64,000 nucleotides of DNA from JBAZWE01 sp041658605. Its GTDB lineage: Bacteria > Actinomycetota > Thermoleophilia > BMS3ABIN01. The stretch lies in the NCBI GenBank assembly GCA_041658605.1, contig JBAZZU010000003.1, positions 1 through 64,000 of the forward strand, in the 5' to 3' direction. A program made the translations under genes and the position numbers. The notes beneath the pieces are model-generated. The model was not told the DNA's origin. It saw only the letters and a list, made by a program, of their open reading frames with translations, and searched no databases. Of the stretch, positions 23,110-31,943 are shown piece by piece (the first letter of the stretch is position 1; every line of letters starts with the position of its first letter).

Positions 23110-24962
23110 ACCTATCCAACTTGAACGCAGCGCTCCTATCCGGGTTCCAGCCCTGGAAGCCCCCGCTTGACCCTCGCGCGGATTCCCTGGACTTCGTGAC
23201 GCACCACGGGCTGAGGATCGACGGTCGTTTGTTCGACATGGACGCATATAGCCACCTTGAGGCCCTGTATCGAGACGAGCACAGGAACCAGTCCATCATG
23301 GCAGGGGCGCAGACCGGAAAAACCGGAAGAATGGCCGCTTTCCTCGTCCGCCTCATGCTGCTGACCCGTGGCGGAATGTTTGGTTACTATTTCCCCACGG
23401 AGACCCTGGCCCTTGACTTTTCGGCGGCCAGGTTTGAACCTCTGCTTCGCTCAAACTCCTACCTTGCCGCGTTGATCGGGCGGCACACGGAGAACTCGGC
23501 GAAAGGGTTTGACAACACCCACCGGCGCGTTGTTGGGCCTTCCACCGTGTTCTTCGCCATCACAGGTGGCAAGACGGGTACCGAGTCCTTCCCCTTCGAT
23601 GGCGTTTTCTTCGATGAAGTGCGGCGGATGAAGCCCGGCGACATCGAGCGCGCAGAAGAGCGGACCTCAGCAAAAGATGCGCCCTTCGATATCAAGGTCT
23701 CCACGGCGTTCTATCCTGACTCCGATATCCACAAGTACTTCAAAGAAGGCGATCAACGATACTTTCACTCGGCTTGTAACTGCTCGGAAGGGTGCGTTCT
23801 GTCGCTTGCCTATCCGGATTGCGTGGCCTCAATGGAAGGGGTCACGCCCGAATTCCTACGGCACGTCGAGCACGCTTTCTCCCTGGCCGGCCTTCCGTTC
23901 CTTGGCTGCTCCGAACAAGATCAGCACAAGTACGGGAAAGCCGTCTTTGTCTGCCCAAGGTGCGGGGAGATCATCGTCAACCCTCGGGACGGCTGGTGGG
24001 AGGCGCACGAGCCGGGCCGTTACGTTCACTCCTGGCAAATGAGCCAGATCCTTTCTCCGAACTACTCCGCGTCAAGGGTCTTTCACAAGGCCTCGCGTGC
24101 CTCTGACGTGATGGAACTCTGGAACTCCATGCTCGGACTCCCCTACCTTGACCCGCTGGCGCAACCTGTGAAACTGGAGCACCTTGAATCCTGCGTGAAT
24201 CCGGCTCTCTATTGGGCCGCCAACCAAGGTGACGAGTGGAAGCAGAGGAACGTCGTTCACACCGCGATGGGATCCGATCAAATGGGCGGGTTCAATTGCG
24301 TGGTTATCAAACAGCAGGCCCCGAACGGCAAATATCGCACGGTCCATCTTGAGGTTATCCACGGGGATGATCCCTGGGAGCGTCAGGCCTACCTCATGGA
24401 GGAGTATCAGGTGGACCTCGCGGTGGTGGACTCGAACCCAAATTACAACGAGTCGCACAGGTTCTGCAAGGCCTTTCCGAACCGTGTCTGGCTCGCAGAG
24501 TACACGGACGAAAAAGGGCCTCTGGTGCGCTGGATGGACAAGAAGCGCCAGAGAGAAGACCAGAACAAGGCAAAGGCCCTGAACTGGCGGTGGACCGTCC
24601 GGATCTCGCGGACGCGAGCGCTTCAATGGAGCCTCGGGCGCTGGGCACTGCGCCAGAACGAGACGCCAGATCCGGACGCCCTTCTGCAATCGCTCCCGAG
24701 AGACAACGGGCAGGTCGTCCTGACATCTCGGCTCAAGCGGGGCACGTTCTCTCCGTCTCGGATATGCCGGGAAGTGTATTGGGTTCATCAGCAACGGGTC
24801 GCGTTCCGGAAAGAGTTTCTCGACGACGACGCGGAGCTGGGAGTCCTCAAGAAGGTGGTGGCGGATCACGTCGGGCTCGATCCCCACTTTGCCCATGCGG
24901 ACCTTTACGCCAACGTGGCCCTTGCGCGTATCGGCGGCAACATGCTCGACGAGGAGGAATGA
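23106..24962 (+). CDS. terL: terminase large subunit
   Basis: 618 residues from the GTG at 23106 (GTGA overlap with the previous stop). The N-terminal ATPase has Walker A GAQTGKT (67-73), the coupling region FPTETLALDFS, and Walker B GVFFDE (166-171). A Cys motif (CPRCGEIIVNP) resembles GpA-type terminases. The C-terminal nuclease carries AVVDSNPNYNES. It pumps DNA into the prohead through the portal encoded at 26215. Confidence 0.85.
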   Translation: MNLSNLNAALLSGFQPWKPPLDPRADSLDFVTHHGLRIDGRLFDMDAYSHLEALYRDEHRNQSIMAGAQTGKTGRMAAFLVRLMLLTRGGMFGYYFPTETLALDFSAARFEPLLRSNSYLAALIGRHTENSAKGFDNTHRRVVGPSTVFFAITGGKTGTESFPFDGVFFDEVRRMKPGDIERAEERTSAKDAPFDIKVSTAFYPDSDIHKYFKEGDQRYFHSACNCSEGCVLSLAYPDCVASMEGVTPEFLRHVEHAFSLAGLPFLGCSEQDQHKYGKAVFVCPRCGEIIVNPRDGWWEAHEPGRYVHSWQMSQILSPNYSASRVFHKASRASDVMELWNSMLGLPYLDPLAQPVKLEHLESCVNPALYWAANQGDEWKQRNVVHTAMGSDQMGGFNCVVIKQQAPNGKYRTVHLEVIHGDDPWERQAYLMEEYQVDLAVVDSNPNYNESHRFCKAFPNRVWLAEYTDEKGPLVRWMDKKRQREDQNKAKALNWRWTVRISRTRALQWSLGRWALRQNETPDPDALLQSLPRDNGQVVLTSRLKRGTFSPSRICREVYWVHQQRVAFRKEFLDDDAELGVLKKVVADHVGLDPHFAHADLYANVALARIGGNMLDEEE

Positions 24963-25144
24963 TGGTCAGAATGAGAGCTCAACTCAAAGGGACTCGGCCA
25001 GGTTCGAACGCGGAGGTGGCGGTCTATGTGGAGGCGCCTCCACCGGGCGGCGTCAAGATCATCCTTCGAGTCTCCACGATATCCGTGGAGGTTGACGCGG
25101 AGGAGTTGCGGAAGGCCTTGAAAAAGGTTACAGATCCGGAATGA
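24962..25144 (+). CDS. small hypothetical protein
   Basis: 60 residues (MVRMRAQLKGTRPGSNAEV). An in-frame ATG three bases upstream is too close to the GGAGG site. Beta-rich with a C-terminal helix (DAEELRKALKKVTD). It overlaps the XRE gene by ATGA and may form a small regulatory pair with it. Confidence 0.5.
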   Translation: MVRMRAQLKGTRPGSNAEVAVYVEAPPPGGVKIILRVSTISVEVDAEELRKALKKVTDPE

Positions 25145-25368
25145 GAACCTTCAAGCAACTCCGCAAAGCAAGGGGCATCACCCAAACCGAGCTATCTGCC
25201 TGTGTTGGATGCGCCCGATCCTACATCGCCCTAATCGAGACAGGCAGGCGCAAGCCGGCGGACCTTCTCGCCCGCATCGCTACCGCGCTCGGGATGACCC
25301 TGCCGGAACTTGAAGCAGTTGTGGATCCCCAAGAGCCCCAAGAGCCCCAGAAAGAGCCGCTCGGATAG
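25141..25368 (+). CDS. XRE-family helix-turn-helix regulator
   Basis: 75 residues. Residues 3-57 are a textbook Cro/CI-type HTH (FKQLRKARGITQTELSACVG, then YIALIETGRRKPADLLARIA). The tail is short and Pro/Glu rich (PQEPQEPQKEP). A DNA-binding repressor or activator placed between TerL and the virion genes is unusual and suggests control of late genes or of its own operon. Confidence 0.85.
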   Translation: MRTFKQLRKARGITQTELSACVGCARSYIALIETGRRKPADLLARIATALGMTLPELEAVVDPQEPQEPQKEPLG

Positions 25369-25409
25369 TGGGAGAGCCATAGGGGTATAGCCTCGCCCGA
25401 GGTGTACCT

Positions 25410-25805
25410 ATGGCATCGATTCTCTTCTCGCGTCGTTACTCCGGCTCTTCGGAGACCTCCTATTCGCTGGTCGGGCCCGTGCGCTCCGTCGCGATGGCCG
25501 CGCCGACGACTCGCCAGGGTTTCCTTGAGCCGTCCATGGCGTTCTCGGGTGTCCGCTGGTGGATCGACCCTGCGCCTGCTGACGTGGCCATCACCTACAA
25601 CATCCATGTTTGGCGCTGCGCGGTCTACGTTCGCGGGGACGTTGTAGTCCTGGCGACTCCGGTGGAGGAAGACACGATCGTCGGTCATTCCGGCGGCTGG
25701 TCCTACGATCAGCCCTGCAACGGCGACCTTGTGATGGTCACGATCAACACCTTTTCGGCGCCTCCCGCCGTAGGGTTCCAGATCCTGAAGAAGGGCGTCT
25801 CGTGA
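25410..25805 (+). CDS. hypothetical virion-region protein
   Basis: 131 residues (MASILFSRRYSGSSETSYSL), beta-rich with conserved-looking Trp and Gly. Could be a small virion or decoration protein from its position. The 41-base gap before it holds a short CCTCG/CGAGG hairpin. Confidence 0.5.
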   Translation: MASILFSRRYSGSSETSYSLVGPVRSVAMAAPTTRQGFLEPSMAFSGVRWWIDPAPADVAITYNIHVWRCAVYVRGDVVVLATPVEEDTIVGHSGGWSYDQPCNGDLVMVTINTFSAPPAVGFQILKKGVS

Positions 25806-26218
25806 TTGAACTGTCGATGTTCTCCAGCCCGGCACAGATAGCGCTGGCCAGGATAACCGGGCTCGGCTCGGGTATGCCTGCGAGCGCACCGGGTACCACG
25901 ACGATGATCCTTCGCCTTCGACGAATCGAGGATCCCCAGCGCGACCTGGAAGAACTCCAGACGAAGGACTGGGACGACCCGCGAGCGAAGGAGGCCCGCA
26001 AGCGAATCAAGGCCGGCGCTGACTCAGGTGTCGGCCTGGACTCCGATGGGCATTACACGCTCGACGGGCGCCGCTGCTGCTACGGGCTGATGCACCGGCT
26101 CTCAAACCGCGAAAAAGTGGCCTGTGAAGACGGCGTTGAGCGGGACCTTCAATGCAATCGCCGGTGGCGCTGTTCCTGCCGGGCGCTCTGGGAAGCGCAG
26201 TACGAGGTGCTATCGTGA
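25802..26218 (+). CDS. Cys-containing hypothetical protein (GTG start)
   Basis: 138 residues from the GTG at 25802 (GTGA overlap). Starts VIELSMFSSPAQIALARITG. The C-terminal part has a cluster (RRCCYG...DLQCNRRWRCSC) that could bind zinc. Sits directly before the portal gene. Unknown. Confidence 0.5.
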   Translation: MIELSMFSSPAQIALARITGLGSGMPASAPGTTTMILRLRRIEDPQRDLEELQTKDWDDPRAKEARKRIKAGADSGVGLDSDGHYTLDGRRCCYGLMHRLSNREKVACEDGVERDLQCNRRWRCSCRALWEAQYEVLS

Positions 26219-27861
26219 GCGACGATAACGCGGTCAACGCGGCTCAAGAGGAACTCCTTCGACGGGCGACGATCCGCAACGTGCCGGAGACCCCGCTCTA
26301 CCAGACTGCCGGTATCGGTGGCACGATCGAGAAGAGCCAGACCGCGTTCGGTGGGCTCTATCTCTCCTATGACGTGCTTCGCCTGCTACGCGAAAAGGTG
26401 CCTTCGTACAACATCATCCACTCGGTAAGGCATACGCAGATTGCGCGGATGTCGGAACAGTGGACCGGAAAACCGATTGATGTAGGTTGGGAAGTGGTCC
26501 ACAAGGACCACAACCGCCAGGATGTCAAGGTCCCGGAAGGGTTTCAACGACTCATCGATGAAGCGAGCCGCTACCTGCTCGAACCCGATCCGGGTGGTGA
26601 GGCCAGTACAACCGCGAGTTTCCTGGTTCCTCTCTGGGAAGACTTCGCCACGATCAACCACCCATGCGCCCAGGTGCTGCGGAACCTTGCCGGACGCCCC
26701 GTTGGCATTCGCTGGGTGGACGGTGGGATCATCTGGCCCATGCTGGAGTGGATGCGCTGGTACGAGAAGGAGAACCCCTGGCCGGGCAAGGTTCCGACCT
26801 CGTTTGAGGATCGGGTTGACGCAATCGCCAACCGAGTGAAGCGCGACCTGCAAGGGAAGCGCTGGTGCCTCGTCCGCGACGGTATCCCCCAGCGGACCTA
26901 TCGAGATGACGAGTTGATCGTGAAGCCGTTTGTCAATCGAACGGACGTGCGATGGCTTGGGTACTACCCTGGAAAGGTTGAATCCTCCCTTGAGATGGGC
27001 CTCCACGCTTTCAACGCGATCGAGTCCAACGGTGGATGGTTCACAAAGGGCGCATGGGTGGAAACCCTGCTTGCCCTTACCGGAAACGTGAGCGACGAAG
27101 ACTTCAAGCGCGTGCGCGAGGACATGCGCCTATCAACGCAGGGAGTCCAGAAGAACCAGCAGGTTCCGCTTGTGCGCTTGGGGGAGACAACGGGTGATAT
27201 TGACCTGAAAACGATTCAGATCAAGAAGAACCCGCAAGAAATGGGCTTCCAGGCCTGGATATCGTTCCTGTTCTCTGCACAGGGCGCGATCTACCGGATG
27301 GACCCGAGCACGTTCAACATGAAGCCATGGGACGGCGGGTCTAACCCGTCGTTGAACGCCCCAAATCGCGAGAAAGAGATCGCACTCGCGAAAGAAGAGG
27401 GCCTCCAGGGTGACCTCGCGCACCTGAAACGCTCGTTCCTTGACCCCTTCGTCCGGGAGATTCATCCGGACCTTCGCCTGATCTGGCATTATGGCGACTT
27501 CGACCCGGAGAAAGAGAACCGCGTCAACGAGATCCGGATCCGGGTGGATACCACAATCAACGAGATCCGCCTGGAACAGGGCAGGCGCCCGCTCGGGTTT
27601 TGCCTGACGGATGACAAATACGAAAGCGCCTCCGACGAAGAAAAGGCCAAGCACGACGTGAACCCCTACAATCACGTTCAGAGCATGGCCATGCAAAGCG
27701 CCACGCAACAGGCCAAGGCGGTCCTACAACCTCCCGAGCCTCAACCCTACGGCGAAGACTGGCAGGAACCCGACGGAGAGCCCCAGGGCCAACCAGGAGC
27801 GCTTGAGCAGGAAGGGCAGCCGTTCCAGAAGTCGGTCCGCGTCTATGTGGAGGACTTGTGA
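26215..27861 (+). CDS. portal protein
   Basis: 548 residues from the GTG at 26215. The stretch from YNIIHSVRHTQIARMSE through the Lys/Trp-rich centre to the helical end (FQAWISFLFSAQGAIYRMDPSTFN...EREIALAKEE-like) has the layout of portal proteins of this head type. It lies between TerL and the head morphogenesis gene. A Pro/Gln/Glu-rich tail ends it. Twelve copies would form the DNA entry ring. Confidence 0.75.
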   Translation: MSDDNAVNAAQEELLRRATIRNVPETPLYQTAGIGGTIEKSQTAFGGLYLSYDVLRLLREKVPSYNIIHSVRHTQIARMSEQWTGKPIDVGWEVVHKDHNRQDVKVPEGFQRLIDEASRYLLEPDPGGEASTTASFLVPLWEDFATINHPCAQVLRNLAGRPVGIRWVDGGIIWPMLEWMRWYEKENPWPGKVPTSFEDRVDAIANRVKRDLQGKRWCLVRDGIPQRTYRDDELIVKPFVNRTDVRWLGYYPGKVESSLEMGLHAFNAIESNGGWFTKGAWVETLLALTGNVSDEDFKRVREDMRLSTQGVQKNQQVPLVRLGETTGDIDLKTIQIKKNPQEMGFQAWISFLFSAQGAIYRMDPSTFNMKPWDGGSNPSLNAPNREKEIALAKEEGLQGDLAHLKRSFLDPFVREIHPDLRLIWHYGDFDPEKENRVNEIRIRVDTTINEIRLEQGRRPLGFCLTDDKYESASDEEKAKHDVNPYNHVQSMAMQSATQQAKAVLQPPEPQPYGEDWQEPDGEPQGQPGALEQEGQPFQKSVRVYVEDL

Positions 27862-28991
27862 CCGGCGGCGCTTTGGTGTTCGCTGACGGGTTGAAACTGT
27901 CAACGAACCTTGCCGGCTACCCGGAAGACGTCCGCGGGGCTCTCTACCGCGCCCTCGGGCGGCATCTTGGGTGCTGCGAACACGAGATGGAGAAAGCCGT
28001 TCACGGTGAGCCCCCCGATCCTCGATACCCGGAACTGGAGAAACTGATCCGGGCTGCTCAACGAGACTGGACCCGTTGGGGCTCGGACCTCGTGGACGAG
28101 GTGTCGAAACTGGTAGGGGGCAAGAAACTACCGCTCTCGGCATCGCTGGAGCTCCGGCTTCAGGAACTACTCCAGGACCATCAGATCCGACTTGCGGCGA
28201 TCTTCTCGGGCCGCTGGCCGGGAAAGTTGGCGCTCCCTCCGAACGTACTCCTATTCCGGAAGGAACTTGGAACGAGCCCGACTGAGGCGGCTTTCCACCT
28301 GGGCAGGGTGCGCCAGGTCTTCGAAGTCCACTTTCCTCCAACGAAGGAACGACCCCTATCCGAAGCCGTCAAGGAAGCGCTTGCAAAGCCGATGACGAAA
28401 CAGGAGAAGGCCGCCCTTCGCTACGTTCAGGATCGGTCGTTTCAGTACATGCGCCGTCCTGCCTGGGGAGCAGCGGAGGCCCTGGGTGCGGAGCTGGTGC
28501 AGCAGGAATACGCGGACCTCCGCGATGGCCTGGCGGGCGCTGTCGAGCGCAGGGAAGGCCCCGTCGCCATAAAACACCGGCTCCAGGAGGCTCTCCAGGG
28601 CCATCCGACTCTCCAGAACGACCTGGATCGCGTGGTCCGCACCGAGACCCATTTCGCGCACGCTTTCGGGGCTTACGTTGCTCTCAAGGAAGGCGCCGCG
28701 AAGTCTGGAGAGGAAGACCCTGAGGTATACAAACTCGTCTCTCCGCGCGCGTGCCCGGATTGTCGGCGCTTGTGGGGCGATCCCAATTCTCCGAAGAGGT
28801 ATCGACTTTCCGAGATCGAAACCTGGGAAGCCCAAGGTGGCAACTTCAAGAAGCCTCACAAGGAATGGAAGGCCGTGATTGGGCCAACCCATCCGAACTG
28901 CACCGAAGGCCCGCTCCAGTATTTCGACGAAGAACTCGACGCCTCCATCAAACGAGCTGCGAAGGCGTTTCTTGACAAGCAGGAAGAATAG
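27858..28991 (+). CDS. phage head morphogenesis protein (SPP1 gp7/Mu gpF-like)
   Basis: 377 residues from a GTG overlapping the portal stop. The family signature is in the C-terminal third: RVVRTETHFAHAFGAYVA (about residue 255-275), SPRACPDCRRLWGD (about 294-307) and a late GPTHPNC. This minor head protein sits at the portal in relatives and influences DNA ejection. Confidence 0.75.
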   Translation: MTGGALVFADGLKLSTNLAGYPEDVRGALYRALGRHLGCCEHEMEKAVHGEPPDPRYPELEKLIRAAQRDWTRWGSDLVDEVSKLVGGKKLPLSASLELRLQELLQDHQIRLAAIFSGRWPGKLALPPNVLLFRKELGTSPTEAAFHLGRVRQVFEVHFPPTKERPLSEAVKEALAKPMTKQEKAALRYVQDRSFQYMRRPAWGAAEALGAELVQQEYADLRDGLAGAVERREGPVAIKHRLQEALQGHPTLQNDLDRVVRTETHFAHAFGAYVALKEGAAKSGEEDPEVYKLVSPRACPDCRRLWGDPNSPKRYRLSEIETWEAQGGNFKKPHKEWKAVIGPTHPNCTEGPLQYFDEELDASIKRAAKAFLDKQEE

Positions 28992-29366
28992 ATGGCAACC
29001 AAGCATTTCGCGATCCGCATCATCGCCGAGACCTCCGACGACACGACCGACACGCCGGTGATCTGGGTAGACAAGACCTTCACGCTCGACGGCTACACCG
29101 CGAAGGAAACCAAGGACCTCGTTCTTGGTCCTACCGCTGCGGATCAGATCCTCACGATTCCCGACGCCTGCGGCATCGTCATCCTCTCCGAGGACTACCC
29201 CTTCTCGGTGCGGCTTGCGTCCGCGCAGAAGCTGGTGGGCCCGGTACTCTTCTGGTCTTCGATCGCGTCCGATACCGACGACAAGATCATCGACGTTTCC
29301 GTGCTCCTCACGGGCAACGGCACGAACGCCGCAGCCCTCAAGATCCTGGTGCTCGACCAGACCTAG
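28992..29366 (+). CDS. hypothetical virion protein
   Basis: 124 residues, all-beta character (HFAIRIIAETSDDTTDTPV, IVILSEDYPFSVRLAS). Probably a small structural protein because of its position between head genes. The 51-base gap after it holds a CCGCGA/TCGCGG hairpin without a T-run. Confidence 0.5.
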   Translation: MATKHFAIRIIAETSDDTTDTPVIWVDKTFTLDGYTAKETKDLVLGPTAADQILTIPDACGIVILSEDYPFSVRLASAQKLVGPVLFWSSIASDTDDKIIDVSVLLTGNGTNAAALKILVLDQT

Positions 29367-29417
29367 CCGCGAGATCGCGGCCTCTTACTCCCCTCCCCGA
29401 ACCTCAAAGGAAAAACC

Positions 29418-31877
29418 ATGCAGTCCGCTCTGACCACCAATGAACTCAACCTCCTGAACGGCTCCGTTCCCGGTGGCCCTCTGGGCATCCGGTCCAAGGA
29501 GATTCTTCTCGGAACCCGCCTCTTCGACCTCGAAGCCGTGGTTCGCGTCGTTCTCGACGGCGACGTGCCGATCACGATCGCCAACAACACCGCCGGAGTC
29601 CTTTCCGCCGGAACCCTGGTCGCCGTGCCCACCTCCTGGGACGCTGCCAACGGCGCCCCGGATGCGGTCAAGGCGGACGCTGACAACATTGCGCTGACCG
29701 CTACCCACGTCGTGATCGCCGACATCGCCGTCGGTGAGACCGGCCTCGCCCGTGGCGCGTGGCTCCAGGAAAACATCGACACCTCGGCCTATTCCGCTGC
29801 GGACGTGGCCCTCTACCTCTCTGCCGTCGCTGGTGGCGTGGTCGAGTCCGCTCCGACCGGTGCAACCCAGTTCCAGCAGATCGTCGGTCTCGTCGGCGTC
29901 AAGAGCGCGACCCTCGGGTCCATCTTCTGGTGCCCCGGCTACGGCAAGGTCGGCAAACAGGGAACCGCCTTCCTCCAGGACCTCGCGGTCACGGCGGACA
30001 AGATCGCGCTTGCCCAGGGCCGAATCCTTCGCGGCAAGAGCGACGGATCCGGCAAGGCCGAAGCGCTCGACCTGCACGTCGCGGATACCATCCCCGTCGG
30101 AAACGGAACGGACGTGGTCGGCATGGTACTTCCCACCACGGGGATCGTCGCCAAGACGGCCGCCGGTGCCGCCTCTGGGCGAACCATCACCGCAGGCTCC
30201 CTCTCCCTCTCCGTCACGAACGGTGATGGCGTCGCGGGCAACCCCACGATCGACACGGCGCAGGACATCCGGTCCACTGCTACGCCCACGTTCGCGGGCC
30301 TCGAAATCACTGGGGACCTTGTCGTCAAGGGTGACTCGATCATCGCCGACATCGAGCACGTCCAGATCGAAGCCAACTACATCGTCCAGAACACCGGATA
30401 CAGCACGAACGTAGCGGTCACCGGCGGCCGGGTGGTCAACTACCTCCCGACGGCCACCCAGACCACCACGGTCGGTTCGGGTGTCTTCACCCCGGGCGTG
30501 CTGGCCACCTCCGATCCGACGGTCACCACGGCGGGCGCGGCAACCTTCGCTGCCTCCGACCTGGTGCTGTTCTCCGGTGCCGCCGAAGAGAAGAACAACG
30601 GGATCTTCGAAGTCCTGACCCATGCGGCCAACCTCCTCACGATCAAGTCGAACTCCGGCCTGACTCCCGAGGTCGAAGCCTGGACTGATGGCCAGTTCAT
30701 CGCCGATACCGATGTCGGCGTGACCATCACGAAGGTCAACGTCACGGTCGACCGGGTGGGCGTGGACGGCCTCGTCGAACATGGCAAGGGCTCGGCCACC
30801 CCGATCGTCTTTTCGGATACGGTTCTCAAAAGCGACCTCACCCCGACCCCAAGCACAGTCATCCCGGCGGCGGTTTCTGGTGGCGCAAGCGGCCTGCTGA
30901 CCGGCGGTGACAAGGCCTCGCTCGACTCCCTGGTCACCGGTGGCGCGGGCTTCTGGAGCGACACGGCGGACGGTGCGATCGCCGTCGCTCGGTTTGTCGA
31001 GATCGACGCGGGCGGAAACACCGTCGCGGGATCGATCGGTTCGGACTCGGTGGTTGGCGCTGGCTTGAACGCTGCGCCGGTCGTCGGTACGGACCCGATC
31101 GTCGTCGGCATCGGCAAGCGGTCGCTGGTTGCGGCTGACGCAATCCTGGCTGGGCAGGAACTCAAGTGCGCCGAGGACGGGATGGCCATCTCCGCGGTCA
31201 CTTCGAACAACGGGCTCGCCAGTGCAACCATCGGCGGCGGCACGGGCATCGAGTACACGAACCAACCCGCGAATGACCAGTTGACGATCGAATCCTCCGA
31301 CGCGGCTGACACTGCCGTTCCGATCACGATCATCGGTACCACGTTCGGTGGTGTCGTTGTCAGTGAGGAAATCAAGAGCACCGACGGCGCGAACGGAACC
31401 ACCCCGGTGGACTCCGTGAAGAACAACTGGGGCCTCATCCTGGCCTTCAAAAAGCCGGTCACGGCAGGAACGATCACGGTCAAGGAGAAGTCGGGCGGTT
31501 TGACGATCCGAGTCATTCCTGCGCTTTCGACGACTGACGCCGTGATCGCCGTAGCCGCCGGGAACCAACAGGCGTACAACAATAAGCCTGAATTCGCCGC
31601 GGATGCCGGTACCACGAAGGTGATCGGGTTCAAGCGGATCGCCACCACGGGCACAACCGAGACCTACGAAGCGGCCACGCTCAACGGAACGGCGAAACAG
31701 AAGCCGGCCACCGCGTCCCGCCGGGTGACGGAACTCTACGTCGGCGACCTCGAAGCGGCGCGCACCCTGACGGTGACCACCACGGCCACGGCTGACGCCC
31801 AGGAGATCCGCACCGGTCGCGCCTACTCCGCTGCGGCGGCTCGCGGGGATACCATCTCGGCGATCGTGCGCCCGTAG
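29418..31877 (+). CDS. large fibre-like virion protein
   Basis: 819 residues, Ala/Gly/Thr/Val rich and almost entirely beta. The N-terminal 160 residues resemble capsid decoration or head-fibre proteins (NNTAGVLSAGTLVAVPTS, then a GVA-type pattern). The centre has the NGDGVAGNPTIDTAQDIR and TATPTFAGLEI phrases common in phage fibres. Its place after the head morphogenesis gene suggests a head fibre or decoration protein rather than a tail fibre, but this is uncertain. Confidence 0.55.
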   Translation: MQSALTTNELNLLNGSVPGGPLGIRSKEILLGTRLFDLEAVVRVVLDGDVPITIANNTAGVLSAGTLVAVPTSWDAANGAPDAVKADADNIALTATHVVIADIAVGETGLARGAWLQENIDTSAYSAADVALYLSAVAGGVVESAPTGATQFQQIVGLVGVKSATLGSIFWCPGYGKVGKQGTAFLQDLAVTADKIALAQGRILRGKSDGSGKAEALDLHVADTIPVGNGTDVVGMVLPTTGIVAKTAAGAASGRTITAGSLSLSVTNGDGVAGNPTIDTAQDIRSTATPTFAGLEITGDLVVKGDSIIADIEHVQIEANYIVQNTGYSTNVAVTGGRVVNYLPTATQTTTVGSGVFTPGVLATSDPTVTTAGAATFAASDLVLFSGAAEEKNNGIFEVLTHAANLLTIKSNSGLTPEVEAWTDGQFIADTDVGVTITKVNVTVDRVGVDGLVEHGKGSATPIVFSDTVLKSDLTPTPSTVIPAAVSGGASGLLTGGDKASLDSLVTGGAGFWSDTADGAIAVARFVEIDAGGNTVAGSIGSDSVVGAGLNAAPVVGTDPIVVGIGKRSLVAADAILAGQELKCAEDGMAISAVTSNNGLASATIGGGTGIEYTNQPANDQLTIESSDAADTAVPITIIGTTFGGVVVSEEIKSTDGANGTTPVDSVKNNWGLILAFKKPVTAGTITVKEKSGGLTIRVIPALSTTDAVIAVAAGNQQAYNNKPEFAADAGTTKVIGFKRIATTGTTETYEAATLNGTAKQKPATASRRVTELYVGDLEAARTLTVTTTATADAQEIRTGRAYSAAAARGDTISAIVRP

Positions 31878-31893
31878 CGGAGACCTCGACAAG

Positions 31894-31931
31894 GCCCCCA
31901 TCGGGATCATCCTGGTGGGGGCGTTTTCTTT
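31894..31931 (+). terminator. Rho-independent terminator
   Basis: GCCCCCA (31894-31900) pairs with TGGGGGC (31916-31922), with GGAT/ATCC inside the loop, followed by GTTTTCTTT. It ends the portal-to-fibre transcription unit before the polyvalent-protein module. Confidence 0.85.
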
Positions 31932-31943
31932 CAGGAGTTCAAG

